A stretch of 64,000 nt of DNA from Chryseobacterium sp. OV279 (lineage in GTDB: Bacteria; Bacteroidota; Bacteroidia; Flavobacteriales; Weeksellaceae). This document shows positions 1 to 6,637 of the stretch, in pieces. How positions within the stretch are numbered: the first letter of the stretch is position 1; every line of letters begins with the position of its first letter. A program made the position numbers and the translations under genes. The stretch lies in contig NZ_FQUD01000003.1 in the NCBI RefSeq assembly GCF_900128945.1, positions 558,001-622,000 of the forward strand, given 5' to 3'. Under the pieces are notes generated by a model. That model was not told the origin of the DNA. It did no database searches and was given only the letters and a program-made list of their open reading frames with translations.

Positions 1-175
1 GAGAAGAGCGGTGGAGCATGCTATAGAAAACAGATATGTAACGGTAGATCTTAATTCGGAGCAGCATTATTCCACCAATGAAGTGGGAAGTTTTATCGCG
101 GATTATATTAAGTATTCTGAGAAATCTTATTACAATTTCGAGAATATTAAAATTGGAAAATCCACCATCGTATGA
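1..175 (+). CDS. C-terminal fragment of an unidentified protein
   Basis: Reading from base 2, an open frame enters from outside the window and runs to TGA at 173-175, giving about 57 residues that end in IKIGKSTIV. The fragment is rich in Tyr, Glu and Asn and looks like normal coding sequence, but I do not recognise the family. An overlapping frame starting at 78 is longer but unlike a real protein, so I take this one as the true gene end. Confidence 0.5.
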   Translation, partial: RRAVEHAIENRYVTVDLNSEQHYSTNEVGSFIADYIKYSEKSYYNFENIKIGKSTIV

Positions 176-490
176 TCATTTAAGTCCATATAATAATAGA
201 TTAGTAAGAAAGGTTCTGTTCATGTATTTGAGCGGAATCTTTCTGTTTCTGCCGGCTTACTTTTCGTATCTCCCGCAGATTTCTCAGATGACACAGATTT
301 TAATGTATGCTTTTTAAAACATTAAGATTCTCTTTCCATCAGATTACACAGATCATGTGTTTTTTAGCTGTCATCAGTAAAAATCTTCGATTTTTATAAA
401 ACTTAAGTGCTCTTCTCTGCAGCTTGAATTTAAACTTGAAATAAACTTAAGTGTTCAAAAAGCTTTTGTGACTTTTGTGGTTAAAAAAAA
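176..490. repeat. Gene-free stretch built of degenerate intergenic repeats
   Basis: No convincing gene lies here. The stretch contains variants of short elements that litter Chryseobacterium-type intergenic DNA: a CAGATGACACAGATTT type at about 283-301, a CAGATTACACAGAT type at about 340-353, and AACTTAAGTG twice (about 400 and 445), the second followed by CTTTTGTGACTTTTGTGG. The family assignment is from memory of similar genomes; the internal resemblance is visible. Confidence 0.45.
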
Positions 491-525
491 TCAATAAAAA
501 AGGTTCCACTCAAATGAGCAGAACC
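491..525 (-). terminator. Rho-independent terminator of the 2370-to-532 operon
   Basis: On the minus strand a stem GGTTC...GAACC with inner CTCA/TGAG pairing (502-525) is followed by a run of T. It lies just past the stop at 532. Confidence 0.8.
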
Positions 526-531
526 GTTGGT

Positions 532-714
532 TTATTTTTTAGTATTATCCGTTTTTCCAGATTTGTTTTTAGAAGACTTCTGAACATCTTCTTTGTCAAT
601 ATCAGGCGGGTTGCTTTTCTCTGAGGAAGCAGGAATATTTTGAAAATCCTCATTCTGTTTTTTCGTTTCTGCTGAATTGGCAGATTCCTTCTTTTTGTTG
701 TCTTCTGAATTCAT
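532..714 (-). CDS. Small hydrophilic Lys/Ser-rich protein
   Basis: This 60-residue product is almost entirely charged or polar (Lys, Asp, Glu, Ser, Asn) and ends in a basic tail. It has no hydrophobic segment, cysteine or recognisable domain, so it is probably disordered and cytoplasmic. It is the last gene of a four-gene leftward operon, 12 bases after the DUF4230 gene and directly before a strong terminator, which supports it being a real gene rather than a chance frame. Function unknown. Confidence 0.55.
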   Translation of the reverse strand: MNSEDNKKKESANSAETKKQNEDFQNIPASSEKSNPPDIDKEDVQKSSKNKSGKTDNTKK

Positions 715-726
715 AGCTTACATTTT

Positions 727-1335
727 TTAGAGTCCTAAAACACCGAGCTTGCCGGTTTCATCTTCTATGGTATAATTCAAAGCTTTTGCCAAAACGAAAA
801 TATTATTCAGATTTTCCATTAATTGTTTGCGCCCTTCGGTTCTCAATTGATTCTGATTAACCGAATTAATCGCGGTTTCCTTGGCTTTCTGGGTCACGTT
901 TTTAATATCCTTTTCAGAAATCCTGTTGAAGAAAGAATCGTCCAGCGACTGAATCTCAACGCTTGGCGTAATTCTGATATCCGCGTCAGGAAGTGCCGTA
1001 ATCACCAGTTTTTTGTTGATGGAATCTACTTCGATCTTCATTTTGTTAAGATCATAGGAAACCTGTGCATTGGTTTTGGTGTACGTGATAATGCTGTTGT
1101 TGGAAACTTCTTTTCCAAACACTTCGTAGCCCATTTTCGTTTTCTGCATGCTGGAGATGTCCTGTTCCATGACCACCATTTTATTCATCTTGGAAATCTG
1201 GTTGGTCAGGATATAATAATCTGACTTTTCCGTCTTTTCGCTTAGATTAAAACATGATTTTAGTCCGAAGAACAGAATCAGCATCACGAGAATTCCCGCT
1301 GCGAATGATATAATTACTTTATAATTTCTCAACAC
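727..1335 (-). CDS. DUF4230 domain protein, single membrane anchor
   Basis: The 202-residue product has one N-terminal membrane segment (about residues 7-26, ISFAAGILVMLILFFGLK) followed by a soluble domain that matches my memory of the DUF4230 family: an early stretch with DYYILTN and MVVMEQD, then a beta-rich part and a helical C terminus. The domain should face the periplasm. The start is GTG at 1335, overlapping the TAG stop of the upstream thioredoxin-like gene by one base (TAGTG), which implies translational coupling. The biochemical role of DUF4230 is unknown to me. Confidence 0.75.
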   Translation of the reverse strand: MLRNYKVIISFAAGILVMLILFFGLKSCFNLSEKTEKSDYYILTNQISKMNKMVVMEQDISSMQKTKMGYEVFGKEVSNNSIITYTKTNAQVSYDLNKMKIEVDSINKKLVITALPDADIRITPSVEIQSLDDSFFNRISEKDIKNVTQKAKETAINSVNQNQLRTEGRKQLMENLNNIFVLAKALNYTIEDETGKLGVLGL

Positions 1336-1901
1336 TATTTGCCAAAGATTTCTTTGATTACAGAACTGTCATCTTTTTTCACAATTTCAACCAGATCTCT
1401 TTCAATGTATCCGGAGGTAGGCATTTCTATGATCCTTCCGATCTCTTTACCGTATTTTTCTACGATAATAGTAGGAACCTTCTGAATATTGTAACGTACT
1501 TCATCCCCTGTAGGAGATTCTTTTTTACGGTTAACAGCAATGATGGTTACCTTATTGTCAGGATATTTTAAATCTTCCAGAATCTTCATCAGCCTTGGGA
1601 AATCCCTGTGACTGTCCTCACACCAGGTTCCCATAAAAACTACCAGTGAATAGGTATTGAATTTGGCCTTTCTCAGTTGATCTACAGCTTTCTGGTCTAC
1701 AGCGTATTCGTCATGCTCTTTCACGTACCAGTCTGCATACGGAGCTTTTAAAAACTGCTCTTTGAACTGGTTTCCCAAAAGCATTTTGCCATCATTCTGA
1801 GTTTCCACTTCACGGTTCATCACCACCTTCTGGGCGCTGAACTGCTGCGAAGCCAGAAAAAGACTTGAAACGGCAACAATATTGGTAATAAATTTCTTCA
1901 T
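1335..1901 (-). CDS. Exported thioredoxin-fold protein with a single active-site Cys (CEDS)
   Basis: A signal peptide (residues 1-23, ending FSAQ) is followed by a thioredoxin-like domain of about 160 residues. The active-site region reads GTWCEDSHRDFP: Cys94 is present but the resolving cysteine of CxxC is Ser97. The cis-proline loop KVPTIIV (Pro143) is intact. A single-cysteine site suggests a monothiol reductase, isomerase or thiol-binding role rather than a dithiol oxidoreductase, by inference. It is one base downstream of the MazG-like gene and coupled to the DUF4230 gene. Export to the periplasm is likely. Confidence 0.8.
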   Translation of the reverse strand: MKKFITNIVAVSSLFLASQQFSAQKVVMNREVETQNDGKMLLGNQFKEQFLKAPYADWYVKEHDEYAVDQKAVDQLRKAKFNTYSLVVFMGTWCEDSHRDFPRLMKILEDLKYPDNKVTIIAVNRKKESPTGDEVRYNIQKVPTIIVEKYGKEIGRIIEMPTSGYIERDLVEIVKKDDSSVIKEIFGK

Positions 1902-1902
1902 A

Positions 1903-2370
1903 TTATTTTTCGATGATTGTTTTTAAATCTGCAGGGGAGTAGCACTTATTTTTAAGAACTTTATGGTCTGCTTTTCTGTAGACATTAAATTTCTCTCCTG
2001 ATTTTTCATAAAAAGATTCTACTCCTTTTTCTTTATAAAATGCTACAGTTTCCTCTGCCTGTTCTTCATTGTCACAAGCTTTTGACATATTGGAACGCTG
2101 TACTTCGTTGAATAGCTCTACAAATTTACTGCCAAGTCCGAATTCAAGGACAGCACCGCTCAATACATACTGAAGATCACACAGAGCATCAGCAATTTCT
2201 ACGATATCATTATCAGCAATAGCCTGCTTCAGTTCATTTAATTCTTCCTGCAAAAGTTCAACTCTAAGATTGCATCTTTCCTGAGAAGGGATCTGTGGTG
2301 TATCTAAAATAGGGGCTTTAAAAGTGGTGTGGAATTCTGCAACTTGGTTCAGACTATCAATTTTATCCAT
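1903..2370 (-). CDS. MazG-like nucleoside triphosphate pyrophosphohydrolase
   Basis: The 155-residue all-helical protein carries the MazG/HisE-type metal-binding pattern: ExxE at residues 43-46 (EELNEL) and ExxD at 58-61 (EIADALCD). Such enzymes hydrolyse (d)NTPs or related nucleotides to monophosphate and pyrophosphate and are often housekeeping enzymes. The C-terminal third (ADHKVLKNKCYSPADL) is the extension seen in the Bacteroidota nucleoside triphosphate pyrophosphohydrolase family. It is the first gene of the operon; a TATCTTTG -7 box lies about 20 bases upstream. The exact substrate cannot be told from sequence. Confidence 0.8.
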   Translation of the reverse strand: MDKIDSLNQVAEFHTTFKAPILDTPQIPSQERCNLRVELLQEELNELKQAIADNDIVEIADALCDLQYVLSGAVLEFGLGSKFVELFNEVQRSNMSKACDNEEQAEETVAFYKEKGVESFYEKSGEKFNVYRKADHKVLKNKCYSPADLKTIIEK

Positions 2371-2388
2371 GAATTTTATTATTTACAG

Positions 2389-2396
2389 CAAAGATA
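2389..2396 (-). promoter_or_regulatory. -7 box for the MazG-like operon
   Basis: TATCTTTG on the minus strand matches the Bacteroidota TAnnTTTG consensus and ends 18 bases before the ATG at 2370. Confidence 0.6.
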
Positions 2397-2453
2397 GAAA
2401 ACGATTTTGGAAAATTTGTAATGGAGACTGCATATTGTGGCCATAGGTCCATG

Positions 2454-2483
2454 AAAAATCCACAGCGTGAAAACTGTGGATTT
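2454..2483 (-). terminator. Terminator of the TNT lipoprotein operon
   Basis: AAATCCACAG...CTGTGGATTT forms a ten-base-pair stem with an eight-base loop, followed on the minus strand by TT and then CATGG. It lies about 70 bases past the stop at 2551. Confidence 0.75.
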
Positions 2484-2550
2484 GTTATGAATGATCTTCC
2501 GAATTTTAAATTATTCAAGAAGTAAATTGATAAATTGTATCCAAAATAAA

Positions 2551-2970
2551 TTATTCCGAATCCTCATATTTCCAGACCCCCGAGATGTTTAAAACGGTCA
2601 GTCCCGGTTGCTTTTCCCCATAACTGAATACAGCGATGTATTTTGCATGACAGGATTCACATTGGGCACCAAAGTATAAAGTGGGTAAATCCGTAACCGT
2701 TAATGCTCCAAAATGAATCATTCTGGCTGAAGTTTCGGTGACCATTTTGTTTCTTAATAGTTCTGTTTTTGATAATACTTTGTCCTCACTGTAAATCTGG
2801 AAAATCGGAAATCCGGATTCGTAAGGCCTTATTGTAATGGTATTGGTATGGCCACAGTCACAACAGGTGAATGTTGTTACAGCAGCCGGAATGATTTCGT
2901 CATTGCTGAAAAAATTCTTAGCGATAAGAGCCTGCGGGCCAATATTTATTTTTTTTGAGATTGAATACAT
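2551..2970 (-). CDS. Small protein with two CxxC pairs, partner of the TNT lipoprotein
   Basis: The 139-residue product has two CxxC knuckles, Cys36/Cys39 (CCDCGH) and Cys104/Cys107 (CESCH), about 65 residues apart, as in a split zinc ribbon. There is no signal peptide, so it is probably cytoplasmic. It starts only 10 bases after the stop of the TNT-domain lipoprotein and shares its terminator, so the two are co-transcribed. That position suits an immunity or accessory protein, but this is inference; I know no family with a defined function that it belongs to. Confidence 0.6.
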   Translation of the reverse strand: MYSISKKINIGPQALIAKNFFSNDEIIPAAVTTFTCCDCGHTNTITIRPYESGFPIFQIYSEDKVLSKTELLRNKMVTETSARMIHFGALTVTDLPTLYFGAQCESCHAKYIAVFSYGEKQPGLTVLNISGVWKYEDSE

Positions 2971-2980
2971 GTACGTTTAT

Positions 2981-3697
2981 TTATTGCTGAATAACTGTGC
3001 CTACTAAGTTATTATATTTTCCGCTGGGACTTTTCTTAATGGTAATTTTTATATAACCTTCCTGTGCCAGTTTATTCCATGTTTTCTGATAACCTGTGGT
3101 TACATCAATCGGGATTTTCCACATCGTCTGTTTTCCGCCTCCCGCTTGATTAAACCACGGAATGACATCTGCTACCTGAGATTTGAAAGGGAGTAGATTA
3201 TTCAAAACATCAATTTCATAATAAAAATCATACTTGTTTTCCGGTTGGTTTAATGCTCTTTGAGTAAAAGTATAAACATATCCGTTGATAATCGGACTGG
3301 TAAAACTTCCTCCTAAAGTAGGAATTCCGTTTCCGTCATAGTTCCCGACAGCGCCACTGTATCTGTCGAATTTTTGCCCGGCCAGGAAAGGAACATCATC
3401 ATAGATATTATATCCGCCGTTAGCAGGCGGCCAGCCACCATTCAGCTTATTGGCATTGAAAAGGGCTTCCAGAGCACTCCATTGGCCTTGCTTGTATAAA
3501 TCAAATGCCTGATTCCTGATTGCCGGGCTTACAGTTCCGGCCGTATCATAGGTTAGAGCAAACTCATCCGCATTTTTGTAAAATACGTGGGTGACGCCTC
3601 CCGGATTGAGGATTATTTCCTCATCGTTATCGGAGCTACAGGCAATTGAAAACGTAGCAATTGCCAAAAAGAAAATGTACTTAAATAAGTGTTTCAT
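2981..3697 (-). CDS. TNT (NAD glycohydrolase-like) domain lipoprotein
   Basis: A lipoprotein signal peptide ends at Cys20 (FSIAC), so the mature protein should be tethered to a membrane. Residues about 88-230 follow the layout of the TNT family, named after the tuberculosis necrotizing toxin: GGWPPANGGY (88-96), KFDRYSGAVGNY with Arg112 and Tyr120 spaced as the NAD-binding Arg/Tyr pair, an R-A-L-N segment at 147-150, and PWFNQAGGGKQ (180-190) whose Gln190 fits the catalytic-region glutamine. TNT enzymes cleave NAD+ or NADP+. The domain appears complete. The gene is followed at 10 bases by a small CxxC protein. A lipid-anchored NADase could act in the periplasm, on the surface or on neighbours. 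Confidence 0.75.
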   Translation of the reverse strand: MKHLFKYIFFLAIATFSIACSSDNDEEIILNPGGVTHVFYKNADEFALTYDTAGTVSPAIRNQAFDLYKQGQWSALEALFNANKLNGGWPPANGGYNIYDDVPFLAGQKFDRYSGAVGNYDGNGIPTLGGSFTSPIINGYVYTFTQRALNQPENKYDFYYEIDVLNNLLPFKSQVADVIPWFNQAGGGKQTMWKIPIDVTTGYQKTWNKLAQEGYIKITIKKSPSGKYNNLVGTVIQQ

Positions 3698-4118
3698 GGT
3701 AAAAGTTTTTATGGTTTTAGTTTTTTTTGAAGAATTATATCAGTCACCCTTCCGGTTTCTGTTGGGAGTAGTGATAAGATGTATAAAAATCCAATATAGA
3801 AGGAGTAAAGCTGATTGGATGTAGTATACCTGTCAGAAATTGCAAATGCAATCACTGGAGAAAATTCAGTTTTGAACTTCCTTTATATAGAAGCGGGTTC
3901 AAGGGTACAATTGAAGATGATTTTGAGTGATAAATTTAAATCAAAAAATCAAATTGTAGTGGATGTTTTTAAAATAAAATATTATCACTGCGTGAAATTT
4001 GTTAATTGACTCGTTTTTAACAGTAAATATTTATCTGTTTAGTTGGAAGATGAAAACTATCGTAATATCATTTTCTGTTTTCATTGGTATCATTTATATT
4101 GTATCAATCATCATTCAT
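3698..4118. other. Gene-free stretch upstream of the TNT lipoprotein
   Basis: Small frames on the plus strand here have no homolog-like features and no promoter or terminator that fits them. The part next to 3697 must hold the lipoprotein promoter, but I see no clear TAnnTTTG box. Otherwise nothing recognisable. Confidence 0.4.
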
Positions 4119-4119
4119 G

Positions 4120-4147
4120 AAAAAAGACCGCTCATTGCTGAACGGCC
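4120..4147 (-). terminator. Terminator of the first metalloprotease gene
   Basis: On the minus strand GGCCGTTCA-GCAA-TGAGCGGTC forms a nine-pair stem with two G-U pairs, followed directly by six or more T. Confidence 0.85.
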
Positions 4148-4170
4148 TTTCAAAGGATATTAAAATGTAC

Positions 4171-6405
4171 TTAGTTTTTTATAAATCGCTTCGTAGCTTC
4201 TCCAATCTGGATCACATAAGCTCCTTTGATCAGTTGGCTTACATTCACGCTGCCTCTTTCCAGTTTTCCTGAACTGATGACTTTTCCGGACATATCGAAG
4301 ATCTTATACTCTTCAGACGTAGTATTGGAAATATTAAGGACATCTTTTACAGGATTTGGATATACTTTAAACTCTGTAAGGGCTTCCTTGGTTTCCTGAA
4401 CAGCTTTTGCGACACTTGCATTCACCTTAATGTTTGCGTTGTTGACATCAAAGAAAATATGATTGGAACCTTTTACCATGATTCTTCCCGTTGTAGTCGC
4501 TGCATTAGGAATGGTTACTGCCTGAGATCCATCATTAGGAGTTCCGGCAAGCAGAGTAGTCCATGTGCTTCCGCTGTTTGTTGACCACAAGATATCTACA
4601 TTCGCTGCATTGACTCCATTGGCTGTTGTTCCTGCCACATTCCAGCTTACCGTTTGAGAAGTTCCTCCGGTATAGGTTACTGCTGAATTCTGAGTCGTGA
4701 TATTAAATGGTCCGGCCGTTCCGTTCACGGTGATTTTTGTATCATCTGAACTGTTTCCGGCTCCTCCGGCTCTGTTGTCACGAACGGTAAATCTGAAGTT
4801 TAATGTTCTGGCTACTGATGACAAGGCTTCTACATTGATGTCGGTGCCTGCTGTCGTGGTAGAACCGGCTAAAACAGATGCCATTCTCGGGAAATACCTT
4901 ACCGGAGAAGCTGTTGGCGTCCATGATCTGAAAGTAGGGCCTGCTGTTTTCGTTGCAGTTGCGGCGGAAGTGGCTCCTGTTTGGGAAGAGGTTCCTTTAT
5001 CCATCTGTTCCCAGATATAGGTAAGAACATCTCCTGCATTGGCATCAGCACCAACTCCGGTCAGCATAAACGGTGTGCTTTTAGGAATGGTGTAATCTGC
5101 TCCTGCATTGGCTGTAGGTATTGAATTTCTAGTAGCGGTATCAGCTGAACAGGTTTTTGATTTAATATTGTTGGTAATCTGCTCAATACTCAGTGCATGA
5201 AAAAAGGAATCTGAATTCGGCTGAACATCATAGTTTGTAATTCCGGCATATCCCATAATCGTAGATCCTGAGCCGGGCTCAACAGGCTGCAGGCCATCTT
5301 GTGTGTCGTAAGACCAGGTATGATTTCCGCCAAACTGATGTCCCATTTCGTGGGCAACATAATCGATGTCAAAAGTATCTCCTGAAGGAACGCCATTGGC
5401 CGGAGAAGTATAGCCGCTGCCTTTGTAATTGTTGGGATATCTCACACCAGACTGTGTTGTATAAGAAGTGTCATTACTGCATAAACAGCCGATGCATCCT
5501 GCATTTCCGCCGCCGCCATCTTTCCCGAATACGTGGCCTATATCAAAATTTGCATTTCCGATGGTAGAATTTAAAGTTTGCATCAGCTCATAGCTCCATT
5601 TCTGCTTTTGTGAGGATGCTGAATATGGATCCGTAGAGGCATTGGTATAAATGACGTCGTCATTATTGGCAATCAAAACCATTCTTGCTGCAAAATCTTT
5701 TTCAAAAACACCATTTACGCGGGTCATCGTATTGTTCATGGCTGCCAATGCATCGGCTTTAGCCCCTCCGAAATAGGTGGTGTATTCTCCTGTACACGAC
5801 AATGCCAGTCTGAAAGTTCTCAGAGTAGAATCGTTGGCATTTTTAGCCGCAACAGCAGTTCCCTTTTGTGCTACATCAAGCACTGTACATTCGAATTTGT
5901 TAAGGCTTTCCTTTTTGTCTGATTTTTTATAAACCACATACGTAGACAGATCTTTGGTGTAAGGTTCAATGAAAACAGCCGACTTATCACCATAAATTTC
6001 CATTGATGATAATCCTAATGGAGAGATGCTGAAATAGACGGTAGAACTGGCATCATTGATACCTTGTCCCACGTAAGACTTGATGTCCGGGTATTTTGCA
6101 GCCAGCTCAGGAGCGAGGTTTGAATTTTCGGCTACCTTAAAGTTTTCCATCTTTCCTTCAGAATTGGGGAAAGAAATAATGATTTCTGATTTCTGTCCTA
6201 CGACCAGTCTTTTAGGAGCAGCAGACAGCGTATTCTTTAATCCATTGATGTCAAGTCTGAAGATTCTTGGATCTTCAATACCTGTTTTGTCTTCGAGTAC
6301 TTCAGAAGAATTTTTGAGTGAAGCCTGAGACCATACGCGGTCTGTTTGAGCGAAAGTGATGCCTGTCATCATAAGCATCCCGATCATGAATAATTGTTGT
6401 TTCAT
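4171..6405 (-). CDS. Secreted reprolysin-type zinc metalloprotease with T9SS sorting domain
   Basis: This 744-residue enzyme has a signal peptide (1-20, ITFAQ), a propeptide-like region to about 190, and a catalytic metzincin domain with HEMGHQFGGNH (352-362; three His zinc ligands and catalytic Glu) and the Met-turn GSTIMGYAG (Met384). Paired cysteines CIGCLC (304-309) lie ahead of the site. The middle holds beta-sandwich repeats, and residues 679-744 are a type A T9SS sorting domain beginning FKVYPNPVKD and ending RFIKN. It should be exported by Sec then T9SS and cleaved or anchored at the surface. A paralogue lies immediately upstream, with its own terminator between them. Confidence 0.9.
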   Translation of the reverse strand: MKQQLFMIGMLMMTGITFAQTDRVWSQASLKNSSEVLEDKTGIEDPRIFRLDINGLKNTLSAAPKRLVVGQKSEIIISFPNSEGKMENFKVAENSNLAPELAAKYPDIKSYVGQGINDASSTVYFSISPLGLSSMEIYGDKSAVFIEPYTKDLSTYVVYKKSDKKESLNKFECTVLDVAQKGTAVAAKNANDSTLRTFRLALSCTGEYTTYFGGAKADALAAMNNTMTRVNGVFEKDFAARMVLIANNDDVIYTNASTDPYSASSQKQKWSYELMQTLNSTIGNANFDIGHVFGKDGGGGNAGCIGCLCSNDTSYTTQSGVRYPNNYKGSGYTSPANGVPSGDTFDIDYVAHEMGHQFGGNHTWSYDTQDGLQPVEPGSGSTIMGYAGITNYDVQPNSDSFFHALSIEQITNNIKSKTCSADTATRNSIPTANAGADYTIPKSTPFMLTGVGADANAGDVLTYIWEQMDKGTSSQTGATSAATATKTAGPTFRSWTPTASPVRYFPRMASVLAGSTTTAGTDINVEALSSVARTLNFRFTVRDNRAGGAGNSSDDTKITVNGTAGPFNITTQNSAVTYTGGTSQTVSWNVAGTTANGVNAANVDILWSTNSGSTWTTLLAGTPNDGSQAVTIPNAATTTGRIMVKGSNHIFFDVNNANIKVNASVAKAVQETKEALTEFKVYPNPVKDVLNISNTTSEEYKIFDMSGKVISSGKLERGSVNVSQLIKGAYVIQIGEATKRFIKN

Positions 6406-6576
6406 ATAAATATATTATAATTGGTAAATCTAAAATTAGTGAATAAAATTATATGAAAAGCACTCATCTACAACATTTTATATAGTCATTCATTAATTTG
6501 TGTGTTTTAATGTTGAATAATAATTCAAATTTTACAATACCGAAAAAAATACATTAGATTTGATTTAAATGGTTAA

Positions 6577-6616
6577 AAAAATTCAAAAAAAATACTGCCC
6601 CAAAAGAGGCAGTATT
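6577..6616 (-). terminator. Terminator of the second metalloprotease gene
   Basis: AATACTGCC...GGCAGTATT (6591-6616) makes a nine-pair stem followed by a long T run on the minus strand. Confidence 0.9.
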
Positions 6617-6637
6617 GAATAAATAGGTTTGTGGTTA

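Noticed and set aside
78..317. Plus-strand frame of 79 residues
   Set aside because: It overlaps the end of the incoming gene, has a hydrophobic, low-quality composition, and runs through repeat-like intergenic text.
823..1224. 133-residue plus-strand frame
   Set aside because: It is antisense to the well-supported DUF4230 gene, and its content mirrors that gene's codons.
3591..4272. Three small plus-strand frames
   Set aside because: No promoter, start context or protein-like composition; two overlap real minus-strand genes.
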